From positions 1 through 37,696 of the forward strand of contig NZCC01000009.1 of NCBI GenBank assembly GCA_002688175.1: DNA of 37,696 nucleotides. Reading direction: 5' to 3'. Under the pieces are notes generated by a model. It did no database searches. It was not told the DNA's origin and saw nothing but the letters and a program-made list of their open reading frames with translations. The first letter of the stretch is position 1; the number at the start of each line of letters is the position of its first letter. The translations under genes were made by a program, and so were the position numbers. Source of the stretch: Chromatiales bacterium. GTDB taxonomy: Bacteria; Pseudomonadota; Gammaproteobacteria; Steroidobacterales; GCA-2729495. This document shows, piece after piece, positions 22,832 to 33,315 of this stretch.

Positions 22832-25489
22832 CTATGCAGCGAGTTGTCGCAGGACATAGTGCAAAATGCCGCCGTTACGGTAGTAATCGCGCTCCTTGGG
22901 GGTGTCGATACGAACCTGGGCCTGAAAGTTGATGCTACCGCCGTCGGTCTTACTGGCCGTAATCGTAACTTCCTCAGCCTCACCGTTATTCAACCCGGTA
23001 ATATCGAATGACTCCGAACCATCCAGGCCCAGCGATTCAGCTGATTCGCCGGCATGAAATTGTAACGGTAATACACCCATGCCGATCAGGTTAGAACGGT
23101 GGATTCGTTCATAAGTTTCTGTAACAACTGCTTGAACTCCAAGTAATTTAGTTCCTTTTGCTGCCCAGTCACGTGATGAACCCATGCCGTATTCCTTGCC
23201 GGCGATGACGATCAGCGGGATACCGGCTGAGGCGTAACGCATTGCGGCCGCATAGATTGTCATCTGTTCACCATCAGGCTGATAGCAGGTCCAGCCACCT
23301 TCGGTACCCGGCGCCAAATGGTTACGCAGGCGAATATTGGCAAATGTCCCGCGCATCATGACTTCATGGTTACCGCGCCGTGAACCGTAAGAATTAAAGT
23401 CTTGCGGATCGACGCCCTGGTCGACCAGATACATGCCGGCTGGAGAATCGGCTGTGAATGAGCCGGCTGGAGAAATGTGATCAGTCGTGACATTGTCGCC
23501 AAGCAGGGCCAGCGCTCGGGCGCCGTGAATATCACTGACATTGTCGGTGGTCAGTGACATACCCTCAAAATAAGGCGGGTTGCGTACATAAGTTGAGTCC
23601 GGTGCCCATGCATAGATGTTACTGGTGGGTACGTCGAGGCCATTCCAGTTTTCATCCCCGGCAAAGACACCTTCATAACTGGCCCGAAACATATCCGAAT
23701 CGATAGTGGCAGTTATGACCGCCTGGATTTCTGCCTGCAACGGCCAAATGTCTTTGAGGTAGACAGGGTTGCCGTCGGTATCGGTGCCAAGTGCGTCGTT
23801 GGCCAGATCGATGTCCATCGAGCCGGCGAGCGCATACGCTACAACGAGCGGTGGCGAGGCCAGAAAGTTCATCTTGACGAGGGGATGAATGCGGCCGTCA
23901 AAATTACGGTTGCCGGATAATATGCTGCAACCGAGCAAATCATTATCTTTAACGGCGGTTGCTATCGGTGCATCGAGTGGACCGGAATTGCCGATGCAAG
24001 CGGTGCAGCCGAAGCCAACTACATTAAAACCCAGTGAATCGAGATCGGCGGTAAGACCTGACTGGTCAAGATAATTGCTGACCACACGCGAACCGGGGCC
24101 GAGAGTGGTCTTGACCCAGGGCTTTGACTGCAGGCCGAGCGCAACGGCTTTACGAGCCAGCAAACCGGCGGCGATCATGACTGACGGGTTCGACGTATTA
24201 GTACAACTCGTGATCGCTGCAATCAGGATTGCGCCATCCTGGAGGTCAAATGTTTCCCCATTTTTAGTCACGCTGGCTGTGCGTACCTGATCAATACCGG
24301 TTTTTTGCCGTAACGCATTAAAGGTCTCGGCAGCAGTGCTCAGCGGGATTCGATCATGCGGTCTGCTCGGACCGGATATACAGGGTGCTACAGCACCCAG
24401 ATCAAGTTCGAGTACGTCCGTGAACAGGGGGTCTGGTTGTCCATCTTCTCGCCACATGCCCTGAGCGCGGGCATACGCTTCGATGAGCTCAATTTGTTGC
24501 GCATCTCGGCCGGACAGCTGCAGGTATCTAATCGTCTCACCATCAATCGGGAAAATACCGCAAGTGCTGCCAAATTCAGGCGCCATATTGGCAAGCGTTG
24601 CGCGGTCTGAGAGTGGCAGACCGGAAAGTCCGTCCCCGAAGAACTCGACAAATTTACCTACGACGCCTTTCTCGCGCAGCATCTGCGTGACTGTCAGGAC
24701 GAGGTCGGTTGCCGTGGTGCCTTCCTTTAGTTGACCGGTAAGGCGAAAACCAATGACTTGTGGAATTAACATCGTGATGGGTTGCCCGAGCATGGCGGCC
24801 TCAGCCTCGATGCCACCAACGCCCCAACCGAGAACACCCAGGCCGTTGATCATCGTAGTATGCGAATCAGTACCGACGACCGTGTCCGGATATGCGACTC
24901 GTTGATCATTCAGTTCAGTATCGAAAATGACGCGTGCCAGGTATTCAAGGTTGACCTGGTGGACGATGCCCGTGTTAGGTGGTACGACTCGAAAATTATC
25001 AAATGCATTCTGGCCCCAGCGCAAAAATGAGTAGCGTTCCTGGTTGCGCTTAAACTCAATGGCATTATTTTCTGCCAGGGCGGTTGCGGTGCCATAGTTA
25101 TCGATTTGAACCGAGTGGTCGATGACGAGCTCAGCGGGTGAGAGCGGGTTAATTTTTTCAGCATCACCGCCAAGTTTGACGACAGCATCACGCATTGCGG
25201 CCAGGTCAACGACCGCCGGTACACCGGTAAAGTCTTGCATAATGACTCGCCCGGGTGTGAATGCGATCTCGTGGCTTGGTGTCGAATTCGGGTCCCAGTT
25301 GGCCAGGGCAGCAATATCTTCTGCACTGACATCTCCACCATCAGCATGGCGCAACAGGTTCTCGAGCAGAATTTTCAGTGAGTAGGGCAGACGATCAACA
25401 TGTCCTTCAGTCACAGCCTGCAATTTATAAATCTGGTAATCGGTCCCGCCAACGGTAAGTACCGTTTTTGCGTCAACAACATCTGCCAT
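22832..25489 (-). CDS. acnA: Aconitate hydratase A
   Basis: 885 residues, the IRP/AcnA type (E. coli AcnA 891). The three cysteines that hold the 4Fe-4S cluster are Cys429 in [13 protein letters not shown] and Cys495 and Cys498 in [33 protein letters not shown] (about 203-222) and the C-terminal swivel domain with [20 protein letters not shown] and [17 protein letters not shown] complete the active site. It interconverts citrate and isocitrate in the TCA cycle; AcnA-type enzymes are usually the stable, stress-tolerant form and can bind mRNA when the cluster is lost. CGGAGA lies six bases before the ATG. mnmA lies 41 bases upstream on the same strand. Confidence 0.97.
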   Translation of the reverse strand: MADVVDAKTVLTVGGTDYQIYKLQAVTEGHVDRLPYSLKILLENLLRHADGGDVSAEDIAALANWDPNSTPSHEIAFTPGRVIMQDFTGVPAVVDLAAMRDAVVKLGGDAEKINPLSPAELVIDHSVQIDNYGTATALAENNAIEFKRNQERYSFLRWGQNAFDNFRVVPPNTGIVHQVNLEYLARVIFDTELNDQRVAYPDTVVGTDSHTTMINGLGVLGWGVGGIEAEAAMLGQPITMLIPQVIGFRLTGQLKEGTTATDLVLTVTQMLREKGVVGKFVEFFGDGLSGLPLSDRATLANMAPEFGSTCGIFPIDGETIRYLQLSGRDAQQIELIEAYARAQGMWREDGQPDPLFTDVLELDLGAVAPCISGPSRPHDRIPLSTAAETFNALRQKTGIDQVRTASVTKNGETFDLQDGAILIAAITSCTNTSNPSVMIAAGLLARKAVALGLQSKPWVKTTLGPGSRVVSNYLDQSGLTADLDSLGFNVVGFGCTACIGNSGPLDAPIATAVKDNDLLGCSILSGNRNFDGRIHPLVKMNFLASPPLVVAYALAGSMDIDLANDALGTDTDGNPVYLKDIWPLQAEIQAVITATIDSDMFRASYEGVFAGDENWNGLDVPTSNIYAWAPDSTYVRNPPYFEGMSLTTDNVSDIHGARALALLGDNVTTDHISPAGSFTADSPAGMYLVDQGVDPQDFNSYGSRRGNHEVMMRGTFANIRLRNHLAPGTEGGWTCYQPDGEQMTIYAAAMRYASAGIPLIVIAGKEYGMGSSRDWAAKGTKLLGVQAVVTETYERIHRSNLIGMGVLPLQFHAGESAESLGLDGSESFDITGLNNGEAEEVTITASKTDGGSINFQAQVRIDTPKERDYYRNGGILHYVLRQLAA

Positions 25490-25530
25490 GGAGTATCTCC
25501 GTTTACTGGCCTGGAATTATGGGGCCGAAA

Positions 25531-26670
25531 TTATAACGGAGCGTGGCCGGTCGCGGCCACAGGGTTTTCCGCAGACCAGGCAGAATCGATCGGGCCGCCA
25601 CCGAGACATTCGTCACCGGCATAAAAAACAGCATATTGGCCTGGCGTGACAGCCCACTGGGGTGTATCAAATACAACCTGAAGGCCTCCGCTTGTATGGC
25701 GGCTTACCGTGCACGGTATATCCTGTTGTCGGTAGCGGGTCTTGACAGCGCAGCGGAAGCTTGCCTGGGTAGCGAGTTCAGCCGGTTCCAGGTGGATCCA
25801 GTGCGGTGTCGATGTGATGAGACCCGTGGACCACAGCAATGGATGATCACGGCCCTGAACGACGATCAGTTCGTTGCGGGCTTCGTGCTTGGCAGCTACA
25901 AACCACGGTTCATTACTGCCGTCTGCCAATCCACCAATGCCAAGTCCCTGGCGCTGGCCGAGCGTGTAATACATCAGTCCGTCGTGTTTACCGACGCTGC
26001 GACCTTCTGGCGTGACAGCCTCACCTGGCTCACCGGTCAGGAATTGGCTGAGGAACTCACGGAACGGGCGTTCACCAATGAAACAGATCCCGGTACTGTC
26101 CTGTTTGTCATAGACGCTCAAGCCGTGGTCACGGGCGATGCTTCTGACCTCGGATTTTTCCATGGATCCGAGTGGAAATAGTGCCTGTCCAAGTGCACTG
26201 GCGCTGACCTGATGCAGGAAATAGCTTTGATCCTTGTTGGTATCGACGCCTTTGAGTAGCCGCGTCGGCTGACCGGGGCCAATACGGGCGTAATGACCGG
26301 TGGCAATCAGTTCACCACCCAGCCGGTGGGCGTAATCAAGAAAGACACCAAACTTGATCTCACGATTACACAGAACATCCGGATTCGGTGTGCGACCGCG
26401 GGAATACTCGGCGAGGAATTCGGCAAATACCTGTTCACGATAATTCGCCGTAAAATTGACGTGATGCAGGGGAATCCCAAGGTCATTGCAGATTTTGCGT
26501 GCATCCTGCAGATCTGTTGCAGCGGTGCAGTAACTATCGTCATCTTCCCAATTGGTCATATGTAATGCGGCGACATCATGACCCGCACGGATAAGCTGAA
26601 TAGCGGCAACCGCCGAATCAACGCCACCCGACATGGCAACAATAATCTTTTTGGGGGAACCCGGACTCAT
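25531..26670 (-). CDS. mnmA: tRNA-specific 2-thiouridylase
   Basis: 379 residues. The ATP pyrophosphatase loop is AMSGGVDSAVAA (SGGVDS at 14-19). The catalytic cysteines are Cys101 in NPDVLCNREIKFG and Cys196 in DSTGICFIGERPF, equivalent to Cys102 and Cys199 in E. coli. TGHYARI and KDQSYFLHQV are tRNA-recognition regions and the C-terminal beta-barrel ends with GQYAVFYAGDECLGGG. It thiolates U34 of the tRNAs for Lys, Glu and Gln with sulfur relayed from IscS through the Tus proteins. It is followed by acnA after 41 bases and preceded by a conserved gammaproteobacterial gene 36 bases upstream. Confidence 0.96.
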   Translation of the reverse strand: MSPGSPKKIIVAMSGGVDSAVAAIQLIRAGHDVAALHMTNWEDDDSYCTAATDLQDARKICNDLGIPLHHVNFTANYREQVFAEFLAEYSRGRTPNPDVLCNREIKFGVFLDYAHRLGGELIATGHYARIGPGQPTRLLKGVDTNKDQSYFLHQVSASALGQALFPLGSMEKSEVRSIARDHGLSVYDKQDSTGICFIGERPFREFLSQFLTGEPGEAVTPEGRSVGKHDGLMYYTLGQRQGLGIGGLADGSNEPWFVAAKHEARNELIVVQGRDHPLLWSTGLITSTPHWIHLEPAELATQASFRCAVKTRYRQQDIPCTVSRHTSGGLQVVFDTPQWAVTPGQYAVFYAGDECLGGGPIDSAWSAENPVAATGHAPL

Positions 26671-26706
26671 GCCGGGGATTATCGCATGGTGTGACAGCCA
26701 GCTGCG

Positions 26707-27204
26707 TCAGACGCGCAATTCTCGCCGTTCGGTTTGCACGCTTGAGGAATTCCAGACCTCGTCAAACAGGCCCAGATAACGGCGAGCAACTGCCGGTTCG
26801 TGGGTATCAGCAATGCCCTCCCATTTGCTGGAATCAACGCGATAGATCAGGGCGGTTTCATCGACAATCAGGAAGGCTTCACGATGGTCACGAAACTCTT
26901 CAGCAACATTGCTAAACTCAATGCAGGCGCTTAGTCGACGGGCCAGTTGCACAAAAGGATTGCCGCTACGCACGACACGCCCGGGGTTCGCGATCAGGAC
27001 TCGAATACGCACGAATGGTTTGCCGAGTGTCAGGTGCTTAACGGCCTCAAGGAAACGTTCATTATTGTAGATGTCAGGTTCGAGGTCGGCTGTAAAAATA
27101 GAAATACGTCGATCGGTTATGCCGACCAGATCGACAGTTGCGTCCAGCGTTTCGTTAACAGAGGTCAGAACCCAGCGTCGGCTTTGGGCAGGTGGTGCCT
27201 CCAT
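26707..27204 (-). CDS. Conserved gammaproteobacterial protein, PLD-like fold without HKD (DUF7931-like)
   Basis: 165 residues, no signal peptide or membrane segment. The pattern RRISIFTADLEPDIYNNERF, then VRIRVLIANPGRVV, RRLSACIEFSN and HREAFLIVDETALIYR, ending with YLGLFDEVWNSS, follows the layout of a half phospholipase D-like domain but lacks the H-x-K-x4-D catalytic motif. Comparable proteins are common in Gammaproteobacteria and carry a DUF name, probably DUF7931; I am unsure of the number. Function unknown. AGAGGAA lies eight bases before the ATG. It is 36 bases upstream of mnmA on the same strand, which suggests co-transcription. Confidence 0.75.
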   Translation of the reverse strand: MEAPPAQSRRWVLTSVNETLDATVDLVGITDRRISIFTADLEPDIYNNERFLEAVKHLTLGKPFVRIRVLIANPGRVVRSGNPFVQLARRLSACIEFSNVAEEFRDHREAFLIVDETALIYRVDSSKWEGIADTHEPAVARRYLGLFDEVWNSSSVQTERRELRV

Positions 27205-27336
27205 ACGATATATTCCTCTAACGTGACTGATACTGCGGCCTGAGGCCCATTTACACAGTCAGATTTTATGCCATGCGTCGGTTGCACTGATGGCAACTGC
27301 GTCACGTTTCAGGATTCTATTCGAGCGTACTGCCGT

Positions 27337-28725
<1,389 letters not shown>

Positions 28726-28818
28726 TTAATTTCCGTCAGTCGATTTTGATGGTCTTGGCATCAAGCTTTGAAATAAATCAAGAAAGTCTTATAGGGCAAT
28801 GTTTTTAAAGAGAATAAC

Positions 28819-28846
28819 ATTATACAATAATTTCACGATCGGTCAC
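28819..28846 (-). promoter_or_regulatory. Probable sigma-70 promoter of purB
   Basis: On the minus strand GTGACC (28841-28846, four of six consensus) and a perfect TATAAT (28819-28824) are 16 bases apart, giving a leader of about 90 bases before the purB ATG. Confidence 0.45.
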
Positions 28847-28984
28847 GTTTGACCGGGTCGGTACTCTACACCGATTTTCTGTGTTGAACGAGTTTAAGCG
28901 CGTACTTTCCCCGATAGCGCGCCGATACAGCAGGCGAGTTAAAATGGCAAAATTGGCAACTATCATATTTTTCAGGAGCGATAG

Positions 28985-30370
28985 ATGACGGACGGATTTC
29001 GCATCGAACGAGACAGCATGGGTGAGCTGAAGGTCCCCGAGAATGCACTGTGGGGCGCACAGACCCAGCGTGCGGTCCAGAATTTCCCGATTAGCGGCTT
29101 GCCGATGCCACGTGGATTTATTCGTGCGCTTGGACTGATCAAGTGGGCGACAGCCGGTGCAAATGCCGAACTGGGATTGATGCCGAGCAATAAAGCCGTC
29201 GCGATCCAGGGTGTCGCTCTGCGGGTCGCGGAGGGTGATTACGATGAGCACTTTCCTATCGATATATTTCAAACCGGCTCAGGCACCAGTTCGAATATGA
29301 ATGCCAATGAAGTCATCGCGAAACTTGCGACTGAGAAACTCGGTGCTGCTGTTCACCCGAATGATGACGTCAATATGGGGCAGAGCAGTAACGATGTCAT
29401 TCCAACTGCTGTGCACGTTAGCGCCGCCTTAATGATAGCCGAACAATTGCTGCCAAACCTGGTGCACCTGAAGGAAACGCTGGAAGCCAAGGCAAGCGAG
29501 AATGAGGAAGTTATCAAAACCGGGCGAACGCACCTGATGGATGCGATGCCGGTCAGTCTTGCCCAGGAACTGGGTGGTTGGGCTTGTCAGGTTGACCACG
29601 CCATCGAGCGTCTTGAAGAGTCTCTGCCGAGACTGTGTCGTCTCGCTCAGGGTGGTACTGCGGTCGGTACCGGCATCAATGCACACCCGAACTTTGGTGC
29701 CAAGGTTGCCGTATTGCTGTCCGAGACCAGTAACCTGGAATTTGCACCGGCGACAAATTACTTTGAGGCGCTGAGTAGCCAGGACACAGCCGTCGAGATT
29801 TCCGGTCATCTGAAGACACTGGCGGTATCGCTGATGAAGATCGCCAATGACCTGCGCTGGATGAACAGCGGTCCACTGGCAGGGCTGGGTGAAATAGCTC
29901 TGCCTGCATTACAGCCGGGCAGCAGCATCATGCCGGGCAAGATCAACCCGGTCATACCTGAAGCCGTTGCCATGGTTGCGGCACATGTCATTGGCAATGA
30001 TGCGGCCATTACGATTGCCGGTCAGTCCGGCAATTTTCAACTGAATGTCATGCTGCCCGTTGTTGCGTACAACCTGTTGCAGAGTATTGAGATACTAGGC
30101 GCTGCCGCTCAGCAACTGGCGGACCAGGCCATTGCCGGGTTTACGGTCAATGCCGACAACCTGAACCAGGCGCTCGCGCGTAATCCCATACTCGTCACTG
30201 CGATGAATTCTGTTATCGGTTACGACAAGGGTGCCGCAATCGCGAAAAAGGCTTATGCAGAAGGCCGCCCTGTGCGTGACGTGGCCAAGGAAATGACCGA
30301 CCTGAGCGACGAGGAACTTGATCGCTTGCTGGATCCGGCCGAACTGACACGCGGCGGCATCAAGACCTGA
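28985..30370 (+). CDS. fumC: Fumarate hydratase class II
   Basis: 461 residues, standard for FumC (E. coli 467). It begins with FRIERDSMGELKVPENALWG. FQTGSGTSSNMNANEV (about 95-110), NMGQSSNDVIPTAVHV, and KTGRTHLMDAMPV with catalytic His183 are present, and the signature GSSIMPGKINPVIPEAV holds the active serine near 313-314. It is an iron-independent, oxygen-stable hydratase that interconverts fumarate and malate in the TCA cycle. AGGAG lies six bases before the ATG. Downstream come a Nudix gene (15 bases) and mazG, which may share its transcript. Confidence 0.96.
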   Translation: MTDGFRIERDSMGELKVPENALWGAQTQRAVQNFPISGLPMPRGFIRALGLIKWATAGANAELGLMPSNKAVAIQGVALRVAEGDYDEHFPIDIFQTGSGTSSNMNANEVIAKLATEKLGAAVHPNDDVNMGQSSNDVIPTAVHVSAALMIAEQLLPNLVHLKETLEAKASENEEVIKTGRTHLMDAMPVSLAQELGGWACQVDHAIERLEESLPRLCRLAQGGTAVGTGINAHPNFGAKVAVLLSETSNLEFAPATNYFEALSSQDTAVEISGHLKTLAVSLMKIANDLRWMNSGPLAGLGEIALPALQPGSSIMPGKINPVIPEAVAMVAAHVIGNDAAITIAGQSGNFQLNVMLPVVAYNLLQSIEILGAAAQQLADQAIAGFTVNADNLNQALARNPILVTAMNSVIGYDKGAAIAKKAYAEGRPVRDVAKEMTDLSDEELDRLLDPAELTRGGIKT

Positions 30371-30385
30371 TCCGGCAGGGCGACG

Positions 30386-30994
30386 TTGAAACAATTAATC
30401 GAGCGGCGGCTCAGGAATACCAAGCCTCCTGTCGATCCGGTCGGGGCCGCCCTTGCCCGAATGCCAGACGGTATCGCCAGTGCCTGGTTTAGCCGGCCTC
30501 TCGTTAGTGCCGCAGTGCTCATCCCGTTGATCGAGCGCGATACAAGATTTTCTATATTGCTGACTCAGCGAACCGATCATCTCAACGATCATCCCGGACA
30601 AATCAGTTTTCCAGGTGGGCGTACCGAGCCCGCTGATGCCGGCCCTTGCCATACGGCACTGCGAGAAGCTCAGGAGGAGATAGGCCTCGCTGCCGAGTCA
30701 GTTACGGTTGTTGGTTATCTTGAATCATTGGCCATAGTGACCGGGTTTGCCGTGACACCGGTGGTTGGTTTTGTTGCCGACAATGCCGAGTTTGCGATTG
30801 ATCCGTTCGAGGTCGCCGATATATTTGAGGTGCCGCTCGAATTCTTTTTGGATGACGCGAACCATCAACCCTGTGAACGGACTGTGCGTGGCTTTACCCT
30901 GCCATTTAGTGAGTATCACTTTGATGATCGACGGATCTGGGGCGCCACGGCATTGATGATTAGAGGGTTCACTAATACGTTATTAAACAAATAG
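30386..30994 (+). CDS. CoA pyrophosphatase-like Nudix hydrolase
   Basis: 202 residues. The CoA-pyrophosphatase subgroup motif LLTQRTDHLNDHPGQISFPG runs directly into a Nudix box, GGRTEPADAGPCHTALREAQ followed by EEIGL, as in E. coli YeaB/NudL and NUDT7-like enzymes. These hydrolyse CoA, acyl-CoA or related dinucleotides to 3',5'-ADP and phosphopantetheine derivatives. The usual start would be a TTG at 30386 (encoding MKQLIERRL) with a weak AGGGC upstream; no ATG fits before the conserved core. It stands 15 bases after fumC and two bases before mazG; the mazG pairing suggests nucleotide-pool housekeeping. Confidence 0.88.
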   Translation: MKQLIERRLRNTKPPVDPVGAALARMPDGIASAWFSRPLVSAAVLIPLIERDTRFSILLTQRTDHLNDHPGQISFPGGRTEPADAGPCHTALREAQEEIGLAAESVTVVGYLESLAIVTGFAVTPVVGFVADNAEFAIDPFEVADIFEVPLEFFLDDANHQPCERTVRGFTLPFSEYHFDDRRIWGATALMIRGFTNTLLNK

Positions 30995-30996
30995 AT

Positions 30997-31773
30997 ATGA
31001 CTTCTATACAGAAATTACTTGATATTATGCGCTCGTTACGCGATCCGGAATCAGGCTGTCCCTGGGACCTCGAACAGGACTTTCGCACCATTTACCCGTT
31101 CACCATTGAAGAAGCGTATGAGGTGGCTGACGCCATCGACCGTGAAGACTGGCCGGGGTTACAGGACGAACTCGGTGATCTTTTACTACAGGTTGTGTTC
31201 CATGCCCAGATGGCCGACGAACGTAGTTTGTTTACCTTTGCTGATGTCGTTAATTCCATCAGCGCCAAGCTGAAACGCCGTCATCCACACGTATTTGGTG
31301 ATGAAACTGTCGACACGGCTGCAGCGCAGAGCATGGTCTGGGCGACCCATAAACAGGCGGAACGAGAAGCTACAGGAGAGGGTGGGCTGTTGGACGGCGT
31401 GGCCCAGGCGCTACCGGCCCTGATGCGGGCAGACAAGCTCAGCCGACGAGCCGCCCGGGTCGGTTTCGACTGGCCTGATGCGGAACGGGTGCGGGCAAAA
31501 GTTGATGAGGAACTGGCGGAGCTGGATGAGGCTCGAACAGCGGGGGATCAGGCTGCTGTCACCGAAGAACTGGGTGACCTGTTAGTTGCGATCGCAACGC
31601 TGGCTCGCCATCTTGGTATAGATCCTGAATTTGCACTTCGGGCCGGCAACGACAAATTTGTGCGGCGGTTCCAGGCAATGGAAAAGCTCATCGCCGGGAA
31701 TGGCGAAGATTGGTCAGATCTGACCCCAGACGACATGGAAGAACGCTGGCAAAGTGTCAAGCGCAGCGAGTAG
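30997..31773 (+). CDS. mazG: Nucleoside triphosphate pyrophosphohydrolase
   Basis: 258 residues, two MazG repeats as in E. coli MazG (263). The first repeat has LRDPESGCPWDLEQDFRTI, EEAYEVADAID and ELGDLLLQVVFHAQMA, supplying the E-x-x-E and E-x-x-D metal ligands. The second has VDEELAELDEA and ELGDLLVAIATLARHLG. It hydrolyses NTPs, including damaged ones, to NMP and pyrophosphate and lowers ppGpp during starvation in E. coli. The ATG lies two bases after the Nudix stop, with no good ribosome site of its own, so translation is probably coupled. Confidence 0.95.
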   Translation: MTSIQKLLDIMRSLRDPESGCPWDLEQDFRTIYPFTIEEAYEVADAIDREDWPGLQDELGDLLLQVVFHAQMADERSLFTFADVVNSISAKLKRRHPHVFGDETVDTAAAQSMVWATHKQAEREATGEGGLLDGVAQALPALMRADKLSRRAARVGFDWPDAERVRAKVDEELAELDEARTAGDQAAVTEELGDLLVAIATLARHLGIDPEFALRAGNDKFVRRFQAMEKLIAGNGEDWSDLTPDDMEERWQSVKRSE

Positions 31774-32466
31774 CGGCTGCGAGGAGGTCTTTTTTGGAAG
31801 GCTTTGGATAACGCTAAAGTTGTTAGCAACGCATCCGCTGACAGTCAGATATTGTCTTGGTCATTAAAGAGGGCTGCGGTGCGGCCCGCTCGATCGAAGA
31901 ATATTTGAGTAACATGATCGCCCAGCACCTGAGCAATCTCCGGGTATTTAAAAAGTTGGCTGCTGAGTCTGACGCAAACTTGACCGTGCTGCCAGGGTGA
32001 TTTCTGAGTCACAATCAGGTGAACGGCTTGATCAATTAGCGGAGGTTATTGAGACATACTTGAAAGAAGAGGGGCTACTAACTACGATATTAGACTGAGC
32101 GATTGTGACACATTTTTTCTGATTATTTTTACTGGTAATATAGCGAAAACAGGGGCTAAATGTGACTCCAAAAATTATTAACCGAAATTCTATCCCACCG
32201 GGCAGTCAATTAGCGTGAAATCAATCGATATTATCCATGATCCGGCGCAGTTGGCGTCGATGTGATGGAAAAGCGGTTTTCGTCGTCGAATGTAGCATGA
32301 CATGGATGCACTGATCGAAAGTCATGGCCGAACGTCGCGTCAACACACGATGCTGTACGGCGAACCGCTTGCTGAGCGAATCACGAATTCGCACGAGGCG
32401 CTCCCGCTCACGGTGAACCATAACGAGCCGGTGAAATCTTACAAAGTTGCGACCTAGTCATACCTG
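31774..32466. other. 693-base region with probable gene debris
   Basis: No intact gene is convincing. On the plus strand, codons from about 31842 to the stop at 31998-32000 encode a helical-looking stretch (IEEYLSNMIAQHLSNLRVF), and a second frame from 31997 to 32098 encodes ERLDQLAEVIETYLKEEG. Joined by one frameshift they could be the tail of a single lost gene, but I do not recognise a family. The rest is AT-rich and non-coding in appearance, apart from a 66-codon minus-strand open frame at 32221-32421 that is strongly basic and has no ribosome site. The region separates housekeeping genes from the envelope genes that follow. Confidence 0.4.
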
Positions 32467-33285
32467 ATGACAGAGCTTGTTTCAGTCATCATTCCATCGC
32501 GCCTTGCCAAAAGAAGTGGTTCAGAAAGGCTATGGTTAGAAAGGGCCCTGTCGTCAGTCGCCGGGCAAAGTATTTGTGCTCAAGCCAGCCTGGAGATCAT
32601 AGTCGGACTCGATTATGGCCAGTATCTCCCCAGCCATAAGACACCTGAAGGCATAACACTACGAAGCGTAGCGTGTGAAAAAGGCCACAAGGGTCAGGCG
32701 GCAGCGTTGAACGCTGCACTTGCGGACGCACATGGCGAGTTCATCGCAATTCTGGAAGACGATGATTACTGGCAAGAACGTCATCTGGAGCTAGCCCTTA
32801 CCGAACTTGGGCGATTTGACTTTGTGTCTTCGAGTCAGCTGGAAGTCAACGAGCAAGATGAGCCCGTCAAGATTAATTATTTCCCCACACCATCCGGCTG
32901 GGTCATGCCGCATGAGTTATTTATGGAAATTGGATTCTTTGATGAAACCTATCGCCTGCACCTCGATAACGAATGGCTTGGCAGATTAAATCAGAAAAAT
33001 AAATGCCGTTGCCACATTGTGGAGGCAACAGCACCAATTGACCCAAACATAGCAACTCCGTGGCTGTGGAGTGAGCTACAGTCGAAGAGCGTTTTGCCGG
33101 CTTTTCTACAACGTCTACCTTCGGGTAGCCGCTTGGTAAAGAGCCCTGATGATGTGCCAAATGTTATCCGCACGATTAATCCGGAGGGGGGGATGGCCAG
33201 TACACGACAAGATGATGAAGCCAGGGATCGAAGTGATACAGAATGCTGGCGTCTTATTGAGGATTATGGTTGTGTATCCTGGTAA
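32467..33285 (+). CDS. Family 2 glycosyltransferase
   Basis: 272 residues with a GT-A fold start, VSVIIPSRL, followed by LERALSSVAGQ and LEIIVGLDYG. The sugar-nucleotide region KGQAAALNAALADAHGEFIA leads into the metal-binding LEDDDYWQERHLELAL. FDETYRLHLDNEWLGRL is probably the acceptor or catalytic-base region. No membrane segment is visible, so it is a cytoplasmic or peripheral enzyme that adds a sugar to a surface glycan. The ATG has no clear ribosome site. It precedes the FkbM methyltransferase gene by 15-30 bases on the same strand, and both are likely part of a polysaccharide or glycan-decoration unit. Confidence 0.88.
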   Translation: MTELVSVIIPSRLAKRSGSERLWLERALSSVAGQSICAQASLEIIVGLDYGQYLPSHKTPEGITLRSVACEKGHKGQAAALNAALADAHGEFIAILEDDDYWQERHLELALTELGRFDFVSSSQLEVNEQDEPVKINYFPTPSGWVMPHELFMEIGFFDETYRLHLDNEWLGRLNQKNKCRCHIVEATAPIDPNIATPWLWSELQSKSVLPAFLQRLPSGSRLVKSPDDVPNVIRTINPEGGMASTRQDDEARDRSDTECWRLIEDYGCVSW

Positions 33286-33315
33286 GTTTTTATTAATCGA
33301 GTGCGGAACAAAAGA

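Noticed and set aside
25543-26181. 212-codon open frame on the plus strand
   Set aside because: Antisense to mnmA, whose catalytic residues are all present on the minus strand.
32221-32421. 66-codon basic open frame on the minus strand
   Set aside because: No ribosome site, no recognised family and extremely Arg-rich; may be debris but cannot be called a gene.
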